Source: Gammaproteobacteria bacterium (GTDB lineage Bacteria > Pseudomonadota > Gammaproteobacteria > JACKNK01). Taken from it: 64,000 bases of DNA. The notes under the pieces are model-generated. The model was given only the letters and a program-made list of their open reading frames with translations, had not been told where the DNA came from and made no database searches. Where the stretch lies: contig JACKNJ010000004.1 in the NCBI GenBank assembly GCA_024234895.1, positions 62,001 through 126,000 of the forward strand, written 5' to 3'. The translations under genes were made by a program, and so were the position numbers. This document shows positions 10,220-19,417 of the stretch, one piece after another (positions within the stretch are counted from its first letter, which is position 1; every line of letters begins with the position of its first letter).

Positions 10220-11107
10220 TCAACCGCTCGGCGGCGACACCACGCAGGACGCCATCGGATGGCGGCGGGTGATCGCGCCGCTGAACAGGAACACATCCAG
10301 CAGGTTCTCGTACGCGGCGGCTGCAATGGCCACTTCCGGCGTCCAGCACCCCAGACCCTGATAGGCCGCAATGGTCGTGGCCAGCACGACCGGGTCGATG
10401 TTCGGGAAGAAACCGGCCTCGATCCGGGCGATCTCCGCCGCCGGTGCGTTCACGGCCATCTCCCGACCCTTGCGGTAGGCACGCATGAACGCCCGCGCCT
10501 TGTCCGTGGTCAGCCAGTCGCGCGTCGCGCACAGGCTGCTGAACGCGACCGGGCCGACCGCGTCGCCGACCGCCGCGACCGGGTAAGCCACGCCATCGCG
10601 CCCCATCTGCTGCGGCAACGGACCCTGCTGATGCACGAAATCCCCCTGCCCGGCCCGGAACGCCCGGTCGATCGCATCGACATCGCCGGCATCGATGACG
10701 CGTAGCTGGTCCAGCCCGATGCCCTGTTTGTGCAGGCCGTAACGCAGCATCGCCAGCGGCTGGAAGAAATGATCGACGAGGACCTCGCGCCCGATCAGAT
10801 CGCGCCACTGGAAGGCCGGCGTCGGCGTGCGCGCGGCGATAAAGAAGCCATCACGCTCATTGATCTGCGCGAAGTGCACGACGTCGCATTCCCTGCCCGC
10901 CTCCAGATCGGCAAAGCTGGTCGCGACCGCCGACTGCGCCAGATCGAACTCCCCGGCACGCAGGGCATCCGGCACCGACATGCCGGGGCTCGCAGGCTGA
11001 TAGGCGGGTTGCAGACCCTCCTCTTCCAGGAAGCCGCCGGCGATGGTCAGCAGCAACGGCGAGTAGAACGCCGAGTGGCGCAGCGCGGTCATACGAATCG
11101 GTTCCAC
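10220..11107 (-). CDS. SsuA/THI5-like substrate-binding-fold protein without signal peptide
   Basis: The protein resembles the NMT1/THI5-like or nitrate/sulfonate-binding family of periplasmic binding proteins: RHSAFYSPLLLTIAGGFLEEEGL and GEFDLAQSAVATSFADLEAG correspond to the first ligand-binding strands and helix. It begins MEPIRMTALRHSAF with no signal peptide or lipobox, so it should be cytoplasmic. No ABC permease or ATPase lies beside it. A cytosolic enzyme role like THI5, or a stand-alone ligand sensor, are both possible; the ligand is unknown. The GTG at 11107 has GGGGAG nine bases upstream; an ATG at 11092 is the alternative. Confidence 0.72.
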   Translation of the reverse strand: MEPIRMTALRHSAFYSPLLLTIAGGFLEEEGLQPAYQPASPGMSVPDALRAGEFDLAQSAVATSFADLEAGRECDVVHFAQINERDGFFIAARTPTPAFQWRDLIGREVLVDHFFQPLAMLRYGLHKQGIGLDQLRVIDAGDVDAIDRAFRAGQGDFVHQQGPLPQQMGRDGVAYPVAAVGDAVGPVAFSSLCATRDWLTTDKARAFMRAYRKGREMAVNAPAAEIARIEAGFFPNIDPVVLATTIAAYQGLGCWTPEVAIAAAAYENLLDVFLFSGAITRRHPMASCVVSPPSG

Positions 11108-11274
11108 GGCGTGATGCTCCCCAAAAGGTCTCGTTGGAGGCCGATTCTAGCCGCCGCCTGCCCGGCATCCGCCGACCAGAAACTGCCCGGATATCGCTAT
11201 ATAAGGAATTTCTGCGATACGGCCCGCGTTCTGGTTTAGCCTGTCCGCCCTCATCCAACCGAAGGAACCTGCCG

Positions 11275-11823
11275 ATGTCGACCCATACCGAACTCTCCGC
11301 GCTCAACGATCAGCTCAAGACCCTGACGGCAAGCGTGCTGGCCAGCGAACAGCGCATGCAGCGCATGGAACGCCGCAACCGCTTCGTTTTCTCCGGCATG
11401 CTCGGCGCCCTCGGCCTGAGCGTCTATCTCGGCGTCAGCGGCCTCGGCGTATCCCCGGCGCTGGCCGAGAACGCGGTCGAACGTGACATCCACGCGGTCG
11501 AGCAGGACGCGAAGGCCGATGTCGCCAAGGCCCGCGCCGACTTCAACGCGCTGATGGAGAACATGCGCCACGATCTGACTGCCGCCGAGAAGGCCGGCGC
11601 CAATGCTGAAGCCAATGCCGGCAAGCTGATCGCCGTGCTGCTGCACGACATCAAGGCCACCCTGGAAGCCGTTCCCGCCATGGCCAGCAACATGGAAACC
11701 ATGTCGCGCGACATGACGGTGATGACCGCCAACGTCGCGCAGATGAACGGCAAGTTGACCGTCATGACCGGCAGCATCAATTCCACCATGGGCCGCATGG
11801 GCCGCATGATGCCGTGGTGGTAA
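11275..11823 (+). CDS. Membrane-anchored helical protein of unknown function
   Basis: This 182-residue protein has a short N-terminal helix with heptad-like leucines (ELSALNDQLKTLTASVLAS), a basic patch MERRNRF, one membrane span at about residues 43-62 (FSGMLGALGLSVYLGVSGLG) and then a long Ala/Lys/Glu-rich helical region outside the membrane. It ends in a Met-rich tail with a repeated pattern (MTANVAQMNGKL, STMGRMGRMMPWW). No enzyme motif is seen. GAAGGA precedes the ATG at 11275; the longer upstream frame lacks support. It is monocistronic and ends in a REP-like palindrome. Confidence 0.75.
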   Translation: MSTHTELSALNDQLKTLTASVLASEQRMQRMERRNRFVFSGMLGALGLSVYLGVSGLGVSPALAENAVERDIHAVEQDAKADVAKARADFNALMENMRHDLTAAEKAGANAEANAGKLIAVLLHDIKATLEAVPAMASNMETMSRDMTVMTANVAQMNGKLTVMTGSINSTMGRMGRMMPWW

Positions 11824-11843
11824 GCAGCAACCCCGCGCCCTGA

Positions 11844-11894
11844 TTTCGGCTCCGCTCATTCAGCGCCCCGTTGGCTGAGCGGAGTCGAAGCCAA
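11844..11894. repeat. REP-like inverted repeat (GGCTGAGCGGAGTCGAAGCC family), copy 3
   Basis: TTTCGGCTCCGCTCA near 11844 pairs with TGAGCGGAGTCGAAGCC near 11875. The core is the same as at 1570 and 5958. It lies between convergent genes and could terminate both. Confidence 0.78.
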
Positions 11895-11920
11895 CCCTTC
11901 AGCGTCTTACCGCTTCCGCC

Positions 11921-12514
11921 TCAAGAGCACCGCCAGACCAGCGTGCGGTTGTTGATCGGCATCTCGATGTCGTCGACCAGGACCATGCCCACGGCCCCGG
12001 CGAGCCGGTTCAGATCGTCGTAATCGCGCACACCCGATTGCGGGTCGCGCTCCTTGAGCCACAGATCGAAGCGCGCGTTGCTCTCCGAGGTCGCCTTGCC
12101 GCCGTAATGGAACGGCCCGTACAGCGCGAACACCGCGCCCGGTGCCAGCACCCGAGCCAGGCCCGCGAACATGGCCTCGACCATCGGCCAGGCCATGATG
12201 TGCACCGTGTTGGCCGAGTAGGCCGCGTCGAAACCGGCTGCCGGCCAGACGCTGTCGACCACGTCCAGCTCGATCGGCGGCGCGACGTTGGGCAACCCCG
12301 CCTCATCCAGCCATGCCCGGATGCCGGCGTGGTTCTCGGCGCGATCGGAAGTCTGCCAGCGCAGATGCGGCAGACCGGCACCGAAGTGCACCGCGTGCTG
12401 CCCGGTGCCACTGCCGATCTCCAATACGTGCCGGCGATCCGCGAACAGCTCGCGCAACACCGCCAGGATGGGTTCCTTGTTGATCTCGCAGGATTCGGCG
12501 AAGGGTTTGCTCAT
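11921..12514 (-). CDS. DUF938 family SAM-dependent methyltransferase
   Basis: The 197-residue product starts MSKPFAESCEINKEPILAVL and has motif I VLEIGSGTGQHAVHF followed by LDVVDSVWP and AYSANTVHIMAW, the pattern of DUF938 proteins. Their substrate is unknown. The start ATG overlaps the TGA of the upstream COG3146 gene by four bases, so the two are translationally coupled. Confidence 0.88.
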   Translation of the reverse strand: MSKPFAESCEINKEPILAVLRELFADRRHVLEIGSGTGQHAVHFGAGLPHLRWQTSDRAENHAGIRAWLDEAGLPNVAPPIELDVVDSVWPAAGFDAAYSANTVHIMAWPMVEAMFAGLARVLAPGAVFALYGPFHYGGKATSESNARFDLWLKERDPQSGVRDYDDLNRLAGAVGMVLVDDIEMPINNRTLVWRCS

Positions 12515-13695
12515 GTCGACTCCGTGGCCTTGAAGGGAAGACGCCCGGTCAGGTCGGCCTGATATTCCGCGACCAGACGCCGCTCATGGGCGAGGAAGCG
12601 GCGCACCGCGCGATCGAAACCGGGATCGGCGAGCCAGTGCGCCGACCAGGTGCTGGTGGGCTGGAAACCGCGCTGAATCTTGTGCTCGCCCTGCGCGCCC
12701 GGCTCGAACGCGGTCAGGCCATGTTCGATCGCGTACTCGATGCCCTGGTAGTAGCACGCCTCGAAATGCAGGCTGTGGAACTCCTCTTCGCAGCCCCAGT
12801 GGCGGCCATAGAGCACCTTGTCGCCGCGATACATCAGCGAGCCGGCGACGGTCCGTCCATCGTGTTCGGCGAAGACCAGCAGCATGCGCTCGCGCAGCTT
12901 CGCGCCCACTTCCCGGAAAAAGCTCTCGCTGAAGGTCGGGATGCCGCTCTTGCGATCGAAGGTGGATTCGTAGAAACGCTGCCATGTGCGCCAGCCGTCA
13001 GCGTCGACCTCATGGCCGGCGAGGCGTTTCAGCACGATGCCCTGCTCGGCGACGCGACGCCGTTCACGACGCAATTTCTTGCGCTTTTCGCTGCTGAACC
13101 CGGCCAGGTAATCGTCGAAATCCCGATAGGCACCCTGCTCCCCGAAGCGGTTGAACCAGTGGAATTGCGTGCCCAGACGCCAATCCAGGCCGGCCCGCCA
13201 CATCGCACCGATGTCGCCCTCATGCGGGAACAGCCAGTGAATCGACGACATCCCACGCCCGCTGGCGAACTCGATGGCCGCCTCGATCAACAGCCGGCGT
13301 ACCTGGTCGGCATCCGCCAACTCCGGCCTCACCAACAGCCGAGGCCCGGTGGCCGGTGTGTACGGAATGCCGACCACCAGCTTCGGGTAGTAACGCCCCC
13401 CGGCACGCGCGTAGGCGTCGGCCCACGACCAGTCGAACACGAACTCGCCGTAGGAATTGTCCTTCTCGTACATCGGCATCGCGCCGACCAGCGTGCCACC
13501 GGCATCCCGGACGCTCACGAAGCGGGGCAGCCAACCGTAACGGTCGCCGACCGCGCCGTGGCGTTCCAGCGCGCTCAGGAAGGCATGATCGAGAAACGGA
13601 TCGGCATCCGGCACCAGCGCGTTCCATGCGTCGGCGGCGAGCGCCTCGACCGTATCGAGGACATCGACTCGATAACCCCGGGTTGACGACGACAT
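12511..13695 (-). CDS. GNAT/FemAB-like family protein (COG3146, DUF482)
   Basis: The product of about 394 residues matches the COG3146 group, annotated as predicted N-acyltransferases with two GNAT-like folds related to peptidoglycan FemAB enzymes. Visible family segments are DPFLDHAFLSALERHGAVG near the start, SYGEFVFDWSWADAYARAG, then HWLFPHEGDIG, HWFNRFGEQGAYRDFDDYL, and late SLMYRGDKVLYGRHWGCEEE with FEPGAQGEHKIQRGFQPT. The reaction has not been established for the family. The ATG at 13695 is used; a TTG at 13704 is possible. The stop overlaps the DUF938 start. Confidence 0.87.
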   Translation of the reverse strand: MSSSTRGYRVDVLDTVEALAADAWNALVPDADPFLDHAFLSALERHGAVGDRYGWLPRFVSVRDAGGTLVGAMPMYEKDNSYGEFVFDWSWADAYARAGGRYYPKLVVGIPYTPATGPRLLVRPELADADQVRRLLIEAAIEFASGRGMSSIHWLFPHEGDIGAMWRAGLDWRLGTQFHWFNRFGEQGAYRDFDDYLAGFSSEKRKKLRRERRRVAEQGIVLKRLAGHEVDADGWRTWQRFYESTFDRKSGIPTFSESFFREVGAKLRERMLLVFAEHDGRTVAGSLMYRGDKVLYGRHWGCEEEFHSLHFEACYYQGIEYAIEHGLTAFEPGAQGEHKIQRGFQPTSTWSAHWLADPGFDRAVRRFLAHERRLVAEYQADLTGRLPFKATEST

Positions 13696-13865
13696 CAACG
13701 ACAAAGATTGTTACGCCCTTGACAAATCAGTAGCATCCCTCGGCAATTTGCCGCCGGCGCGCCACGGCTCACGAGCCGTCGCCCCGATAATCCGGTCCCC
13801 CAGAGCGACCGCCTGAGAACCTCGCAAGGACCGTGCGCGGGCTCGGTGAGAACCAAGCGAACGTA

Positions 13866-14513
13866 ATGCCGGCTGTCATTTTCGATCTCGATACCGCTCT
13901 GATTGCCGCGCCGCCGGTTCCGTCGATGTTCTTCGACTTCATGGAACGTCGGCACATGGTGCGTGCCCGACATCGCTGGCAGCAGCGGCTGTTCTTCCTG
14001 CGTTATCTGGCCCGTTACCGTTCCGAGATCAGCCATTACAACCTGGCCTGGCTCGGCGGCATGCGGCGCGCGGACGTGGATGTGTTCGCGGAAGGCTTCG
14101 TCAAGCGCAAGCTGGTCGACATGATCCGTCCGGCCATGTGGGACCGCATCGACGCCCACCGCGCGCAGGGCGACACGCTGATCCTGATCGGCCAATCGCC
14201 GCAGTTCATGCTCGAACCACTGGGCCGGGAAATAAGGATCGAATGGCTGCGCGGCACCGTCTGCGCGTACCTCGGCAACCTTTACCTGGACAAGCCGCCG
14301 ACGCGCCTGATGCGCGGCGAGGAAAAAGCCACGGTGGTGGGCAAACTGCTCGCCGATCTCGGCGCCGACCCGCAAGAGACCATCGCCTACCTGCGTGACG
14401 AATCGGATCTGCCGCTGATGAATCTCGTCGGCAACCCGATTCTCGTTTCGCCGAAACGCGCGATGCTCAAGCTCGCCCGCCAGCGCGACTGGCGCGTGCT
14501 CGACGGCGGCTGA
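13866..14513 (+). CDS. HAD-IB-like hydrolase fold protein with eroded catalytic motifs
   Basis: The 215-residue protein follows the SerB-like HAD-IB layout: an N-terminal aspartate motif, a helical cap, a middle serine motif (ILIGQSPQFMLEPL), a lysine (GEEKATVVGKLL) and a C-terminal DLPLMNLVGNPILVSPKRAM segment. Several catalytic positions differ from active enzymes. Motif I reads FDLDTAL, keeping both Asp residues but losing the usual Thr, and motif IV reads YLRDESDLPLM, one residue short of the normal GDSxxDLP, so the acidic pair is altered. It may be a non-catalytic or altered-specificity member. The ATG at 13866 begins the fold; a GTG at 13833 has poor spacing. Confidence 0.78.
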   Translation: MPAVIFDLDTALIAAPPVPSMFFDFMERRHMVRARHRWQQRLFFLRYLARYRSEISHYNLAWLGGMRRADVDVFAEGFVKRKLVDMIRPAMWDRIDAHRAQGDTLILIGQSPQFMLEPLGREIRIEWLRGTVCAYLGNLYLDKPPTRLMRGEEKATVVGKLLADLGADPQETIAYLRDESDLPLMNLVGNPILVSPKRAMLKLARQRDWRVLDGG

Positions 14514-14577
14514 CGCGCGCGGGACCCGGGCGCGAAGGCAGGAAGCTCGACCTGCCTCGGCCAGCGTATTCCTCATC

Positions 14578-15837
14578 CTAATGAGCCCTGAGCGTCAGGC
14601 TGAGACGGCTCTCCCCGTCTTCCCGCCGGACCGTCACGACCAGCGTATCGCCGGGCATGCGTTCGAACAGCGCGACACGCACGTCACCGGTGGCATTCAC
14701 GACCTGCCCGTCGATCGCCGTCAGCAGATCGTCCTTGCGCATACCCGCCGCCGCCGCGCCACTGTCCGGCACGACCTCGGCGACACGCACGCCACGCTCT
14801 GAATCCTCCATCAGGATGCCCATCTTGCCCGACGGCGGCAGGCTGGCCGGCGGCGGCAACAGCATCCAGTCCGCGCCGCGCGGGCCGACGTCGTCGTGAC
14901 CACCAAGCAGCACCACCGCGTCGGCCAGTTCACGCCGACGCTGCACGCGATCCGGAATGCCGTGCCGGTGGATGACGTGGCCGGCACCGACCAGCACGAC
15001 CAGCTGCCGCTGCGGATGCGCGGCGAGATAGTTAACGGCGCTCTCGGCCATGGTCTCGTCCCAGCTCAGCTGGGCCTCGACAAAATGCTCGAAATCGCGC
15101 TGCCGATCACCCGGATGCTGGCTGAAGATGTCGCGCAAGCGTTCGCGATAAGCCTCCGTGGCTGGCGCGTAGTCCTGCGGCAGTTGGGCACGCTCGGCAG
15201 CATCGAGACCGGCAAGACCCACCTCGCCGACCCGGCGGGTGAGTTCGACCTCGGCGTTCAGCGCGACCAGCGGGATGCCGTGCTCCCGCGCGTAATCCAG
15301 TATCGGACGATACAGGCGGTAATCGAAGCGCCAGCGCTGGTAGTACTCGCTGCGCCGCAGCATCTCCGGCGTATCGATCTCGCCGGCGATGAAGGCATCG
15401 AGGACCGGCTGGAACCGCCGCTGGAACTGCTCCAGCCCGATCGCCACGGGGACGCCCCGCTCGTGCAGACCGCGCACGATCGCGAGTTGCAGCAGGTGCT
15501 GTTCGTAGCGGTCGTGCTGTTCACCGAGATAGACGATGCGGCGATCGGCGATCCGCCCGACCAGTCCGCTCACGTCGGTGGCGGTGCCGAGATCGATGGC
15601 CGGCGTGGCCGCCAGTTCGGCATCGGTCGGCAGCACGGCAACCTCACCGTGACCGGGCAAGGCATGGGCGCGACCATGAACGTGACCCTCCCCCGCCGGG
15701 TGCGCGGCCTGATCGTCCTTCACCTCGCAGCCGGCCAGCACCAGTAACCCCAACAGACCCAGCGTGACCCATGCGAGCCGGCGCGGATGGACCACGTCTC
15801 TAACCAGGGTGGGCGATTTTTGCCAGACTGCGGTCAT
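14578..15837 (-). CDS. ChaN-family lipoprotein with C-terminal PDZ domain
   Basis: The 419-residue product has a lipoprotein signal ending LVLAGC, with Cys37 as the lipidation site, then a ChaN/Tiki-like domain (about 90-300) with IVYLGEQHDRYEQHLLQLA, AIGLEQFQRRFQPVL and VVLVGAGHVIHRHGIP, which hold the Glu and His residues expected to bind metal or haem in this superfamily. A PDZ domain follows at about 335-419 (GVRVAEVVPDSGAAAAGMRKDD). ChaN of Campylobacter binds haem; activity here is unproven. The ATG at 15837 has GAGGTG seven bases upstream and interlocks with the ATG of the divergent peptidase gene. Confidence 0.86.
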   Translation of the reverse strand: MTAVWQKSPTLVRDVVHPRRLAWVTLGLLGLLVLAGCEVKDDQAAHPAGEGHVHGRAHALPGHGEVAVLPTDAELAATPAIDLGTATDVSGLVGRIADRRIVYLGEQHDRYEQHLLQLAIVRGLHERGVPVAIGLEQFQRRFQPVLDAFIAGEIDTPEMLRRSEYYQRWRFDYRLYRPILDYAREHGIPLVALNAEVELTRRVGEVGLAGLDAAERAQLPQDYAPATEAYRERLRDIFSQHPGDRQRDFEHFVEAQLSWDETMAESAVNYLAAHPQRQLVVLVGAGHVIHRHGIPDRVQRRRELADAVVLLGGHDDVGPRGADWMLLPPPASLPPSGKMGILMEDSERGVRVAEVVPDSGAAAAGMRKDDLLTAIDGQVVNATGDVRVALFERMPGDTLVVTVRREDGESRLSLTLRAH

Positions 15838-17926
15838 GTCCAAACACCTCAGCACTTTCGTTGTTCTCGCTCTCGCGTGGTCCGGTCCGGACGCCCTCGC
15901 GGACAGCGTCGTTCAACACCGCCTGCAAGTCGAGTTGCACCCGGAAACGGGCACGATCCAGGTCATCGACCGCCTGCAAGCCCCGGCGGATTCCTCAAAT
16001 CAGACGATCGAGTTTGCCGTCAGTTCGCGCCTGCAACCCATGGAACTGGAGGGGATGGATTGCGCACGACCGACACCGATCGAAACGCCGGCGAACGCAC
16101 AGCGCCATTACGTGGTGCCAGCCGGGGACGATCGCGCGGTCACCCTCTGTTTCCGCGGCACGATTCACCAGGACGCCCACCTGGAGGGCGATGCCCTCCG
16201 CGCCGGCCTCGGCGGCGGCGACGCGCAACTCGACATGTCCGGCGCCTATCTCGGACCGGGCGCGGGATGGTATCCGCGGGTCATCGATAACGACTTCGAA
16301 GTCTTCGCCCTCGATATCGCCCTGCCGCCGGCCTGGCACGCGGTCAGTCAGGGCGCGGGCCACTCCCGCGACGAACAGGGCCACGCCCGGTGGCAGGAGG
16401 ACCATCCGCAACGCGGCATCCATCTGGTCGCCGGCCCCTGGCACATCTGGCGGGACGGTCGCGCCGAGGTCTACCTGCGCGACGCCGAGCCGGATACCGC
16501 GCAACGTTATCTGACCGCGACGCACGACTATCTGCGCCTCTATGAGGGCCTGATCGGCCCGTATCCCTATGCCAAGTTCGCGCTGGTCGAGAACACCTTC
16601 CAGAGCGGCTGGGGCATGCCTTCGTTCACGCTGCTCGGCGGACGCGTGCTGCGCCTGCCGTTCATCCTGCACACCTCCTATCCGCACGAGATTCTGCACA
16701 ACTGGTGGGGCAACGGCGTCTACGTCGATTACGCGCAGGGCAACTGGAGCGAGGGGCTGACCACCTATCTCGCCGATCACGCGCTGGCCGAACGCAATGG
16801 CGACGGCCAACGCAAACGCCGCGACGCCTTGACCGCCTACGCGCGCTACGACGGCGAGGGGCTAGCCTTGAGCGAATTCGTCGGTCGTCACGATCGCGGC
16901 TCGCAGGCAGTCGGTTACGGCAAGGCCTTCATGTTCTTCCACATGCTGCGCCGCCGGCTCGGTGACCAGACCTTCGTCGCCGGCCTGCGCCGCTTCTACG
17001 CCGACAACCGCTTCCGCACAGCCGGCTATCGGGAACTGCGCGCCGCCTTCGAGGCCGAATCCGGCGAGCGTCTCGGGCGCTTCTTCCAGTCCTGGGTAGT
17101 CCGTCCGGACGCACCCGCATTGGCAATCGACGCCATCGACATCCGTACCGAGGGCGATGCCTTCGTGATCCGTGGCACCTTGCGCCAGACCCAGGCCGGC
17201 GAGCCCTTCCCGCTGCGCGTGCCGATAGCGGTGATGACCGACGCGGGGACCCACGAATTCAGCGTCGACTCCGTCGACCGCGAAACCGCGATCGAACTGC
17301 GCGTCGACGCCACCCCCAACCTGCTCGCGGTCGATCCGCGCAACGACCTGTTCCGATTGCTCGACGCGGGCGAAATCCCGCCCGCGCTCGGCGACGCGAT
17401 GCACGCGGACCGCATCGCGCTGGTGCTGCCGCGCGAAGCGGAACCTGCCGTGCGCGCCGCCTGGCTGCGCTTCGCCAAGACCTGGGCGCAGTCCAGCACG
17501 GGTGTACGCATCGTCTGGGACAACGACTTCATCCAGCCGGAAGCCGGCGAGGCCGCCTGGTATCTCGGACGGGACAACCGCCATCGCTGCGAACTCGAAA
17601 ACCTCCTCGAAGCCGACGGGCTGCAACTGCCGGACCAGCAGAGAGGCGACAGCATCGCGGTCGCCGTGCCGCCGGCGGCGGATGATCCCGTCAGCGCCTC
17701 GCCACGCGCCTGGCTGTTCACGGATAATCCCCAGGCATTGCCGGGTCTGGCGCGCAAGCTTCCGCACTATGGTCGCTACGGCTGGCTGCGCTTCGCGGGG
17801 GACGAGCCGACCAACGTCGACAAGGGTGACTGGCCGGTCACGCACTCGCCCTTGCGGCATGTCTTCCGTGCGGGCGCCGGATTACCAATCACCCCGCTGC
17901 CGCCGCTCCTGCCAACCGGCCCGTAA
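15836..17926 (+). CDS. M1-like zinc metallopeptidase, exported
   Basis: The 696-residue product starts with a signal peptide (MSKHLSTFVVLALAWSGPDALA). The gluzincin site is HEILH at 284-288, with the third zinc ligand Glu306 in NWSEG; the spacing is one residue shorter than the HExxHx18E of classical M1 enzymes. The upstream substrate motif of aminopeptidases is not obvious (GWGMPSFTLLGGRV occupies that place), so endopeptidase or aminopeptidase specificity is open. A C-terminal domain of over 250 residues is beta-rich. The start chosen lets the signal peptide begin properly; no good ribosome binding site is seen. Confidence 0.82.
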   Translation: MSKHLSTFVVLALAWSGPDALADSVVQHRLQVELHPETGTIQVIDRLQAPADSSNQTIEFAVSSRLQPMELEGMDCARPTPIETPANAQRHYVVPAGDDRAVTLCFRGTIHQDAHLEGDALRAGLGGGDAQLDMSGAYLGPGAGWYPRVIDNDFEVFALDIALPPAWHAVSQGAGHSRDEQGHARWQEDHPQRGIHLVAGPWHIWRDGRAEVYLRDAEPDTAQRYLTATHDYLRLYEGLIGPYPYAKFALVENTFQSGWGMPSFTLLGGRVLRLPFILHTSYPHEILHNWWGNGVYVDYAQGNWSEGLTTYLADHALAERNGDGQRKRRDALTAYARYDGEGLALSEFVGRHDRGSQAVGYGKAFMFFHMLRRRLGDQTFVAGLRRFYADNRFRTAGYRELRAAFEAESGERLGRFFQSWVVRPDAPALAIDAIDIRTEGDAFVIRGTLRQTQAGEPFPLRVPIAVMTDAGTHEFSVDSVDRETAIELRVDATPNLLAVDPRNDLFRLLDAGEIPPALGDAMHADRIALVLPREAEPAVRAAWLRFAKTWAQSSTGVRIVWDNDFIQPEAGEAAWYLGRDNRHRCELENLLEADGLQLPDQQRGDSIAVAVPPAADDPVSASPRAWLFTDNPQALPGLARKLPHYGRYGWLRFAGDEPTNVDKGDWPVTHSPLRHVFRAGAGLPITPLPPLLPTGP

Positions 17927-17959
17927 CCGCAACCCAATCCGCCGATCAATAACCGCACG

Positions 17960-19417
17960 ATGACCGCCCCCGCCGATCTCCTCACCGCGCTGCGCACGGT
18001 CCTGGAACCGCACCAGCTGCTGCACCGGGACGAGGAACTGATCCCCTACGAATGCGACGGTCTGTCCGCGTATCGCGAGAAGCCGATGCTGGTCGCGCTG
18101 CCGGAACGGGTCGAGCAGGTGCAGGCGGTTTTGCGCCTCTGCAAGCAGCATCAAACGCCGGTGGTCGCGCGCGGCGCCGGCACCGGCCTGTCCGGCGGCG
18201 CGCTGCCGAACAGCAAGGGGTTGCTGCTGTCGCTGGCGCGCTTCAACCGCATCCTCGACATCGACCCGCTCGCCCGCACCGCCCGCGTGCAGCCGGGCGT
18301 GCGCAACCTCGCCATCTCCGAAGCGGCCGCGCCGCACGGCCTTTACTACGCGCCGGACCCCTCCTCGCAGATCGCCTGCACCATCGGCGGCAACGTTGCC
18401 GAGAACTCCGGCGGCGTGCATTGCCTGAAATACGGTCTGACCGTGCACAACGTGCTCGGCGTAAAGCTGCTGACCATCGACGGCGAGCTGCTGGAACTGG
18501 GCGGCACGGCGCTGGATTCCGCCGGCTACGACCTGCTGGCGCTGATCACCGGCTCCGAGGGCATGCTCGGCGTGATCGTCGAAGTCACCGTCAAACTGCT
18601 GCCCAAGCCGCGGGTCACCAAGGTACTGCTGGCTGCGTTCGATGATGTCGAGGCCGCCGGCAAGGCGGTCAGCGACATCATCGCCGAGGGCGTGATCCCG
18701 GGCGGACTGGAGATGATGGACAACCCGTCGATCCGCGCCGCCGAGGACTTCGTGCACGCCGGTTATCCGACCGATGCCGCTGCCATCCTGCTCTGCGAGC
18801 TGGACGGCACCGACGCGGAGGTCGAGGCGCAGATGCACACCGTGAACGCGGTGCTGAAGGTCTGCGGCGCCACCGACGTGCGCCTCGCTGCCGACGACGC
18901 CGAGCGCCTGAAATTCTGGTCCGGACGCAAGAACGCCTTCCCGGCGGTCGGCCGCATCTCGCCCGATTACTACTGCATGGACGGCACCATCCCGCGCCAC
19001 GCCCTGCCCCGGGTGCTGCGCGGCATCACCGACCTGTCCGAGCAATACGGCCTGCCGGTCGCCAACGTGTTTCACGCCGGCGACGGCAACATGCACCCTC
19101 TGATCCTGTACGACGCCAACATCCCAGGTGAGCTGGAACGCACCGAGGAGCTGGGCGGGAAAATTCTCGAACTCTGCGTCGAGGTCGGCGGCACGATCAC
19201 CGGCGAGCACGGCGTCGGCATCGAGAAGATCGATCAGATGTGCGTGCAGTTCCAGAGTGCCGAGCTCGCCCAGTTCCACGCCGTCAAGGCGGCCTTCGAC
19301 CCGGAAGGCCTGCTCAATCCCGGCAAGGCCGTGCCGACACTGCACCGCTGCGCCGAATTCGGCGCCATGCACGTCCATCACGGCCACCTGCCGCACCCCG
19401 AACTGGAGCGCTTCTGA
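17960..19417 (+). CDS. glcD: Glycolate oxidase subunit GlcD (FAD-linked)
   Basis: The 485-residue flavoprotein is the catalytic FAD subunit that oxidises glycolate (or D-lactate-like 2-hydroxy acids). The PCMH-type FAD domain has ARGAGTGLSGGALP and SSQIACTIGGNVAENSGG, the second half has ITGSEGMLGVI, and the C-terminal cap has FHAGDGNMHPLI and GEHGVGIEK. Length is normal. It overlaps glcE in an ATGA junction. The iron-sulfur subunit gene glcF, which normally follows glcE, is absent here. Confidence 0.93.
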   Translation: MTAPADLLTALRTVLEPHQLLHRDEELIPYECDGLSAYREKPMLVALPERVEQVQAVLRLCKQHQTPVVARGAGTGLSGGALPNSKGLLLSLARFNRILDIDPLARTARVQPGVRNLAISEAAAPHGLYYAPDPSSQIACTIGGNVAENSGGVHCLKYGLTVHNVLGVKLLTIDGELLELGGTALDSAGYDLLALITGSEGMLGVIVEVTVKLLPKPRVTKVLLAAFDDVEAAGKAVSDIIAEGVIPGGLEMMDNPSIRAAEDFVHAGYPTDAAAILLCELDGTDAEVEAQMHTVNAVLKVCGATDVRLAADDAERLKFWSGRKNAFPAVGRISPDYYCMDGTIPRHALPRVLRGITDLSEQYGLPVANVFHAGDGNMHPLILYDANIPGELERTEELGGKILELCVEVGGTITGEHGVGIEKIDQMCVQFQSAELAQFHAVKAAFDPEGLLNPGKAVPTLHRCAEFGAMHVHHGHLPHPELERF

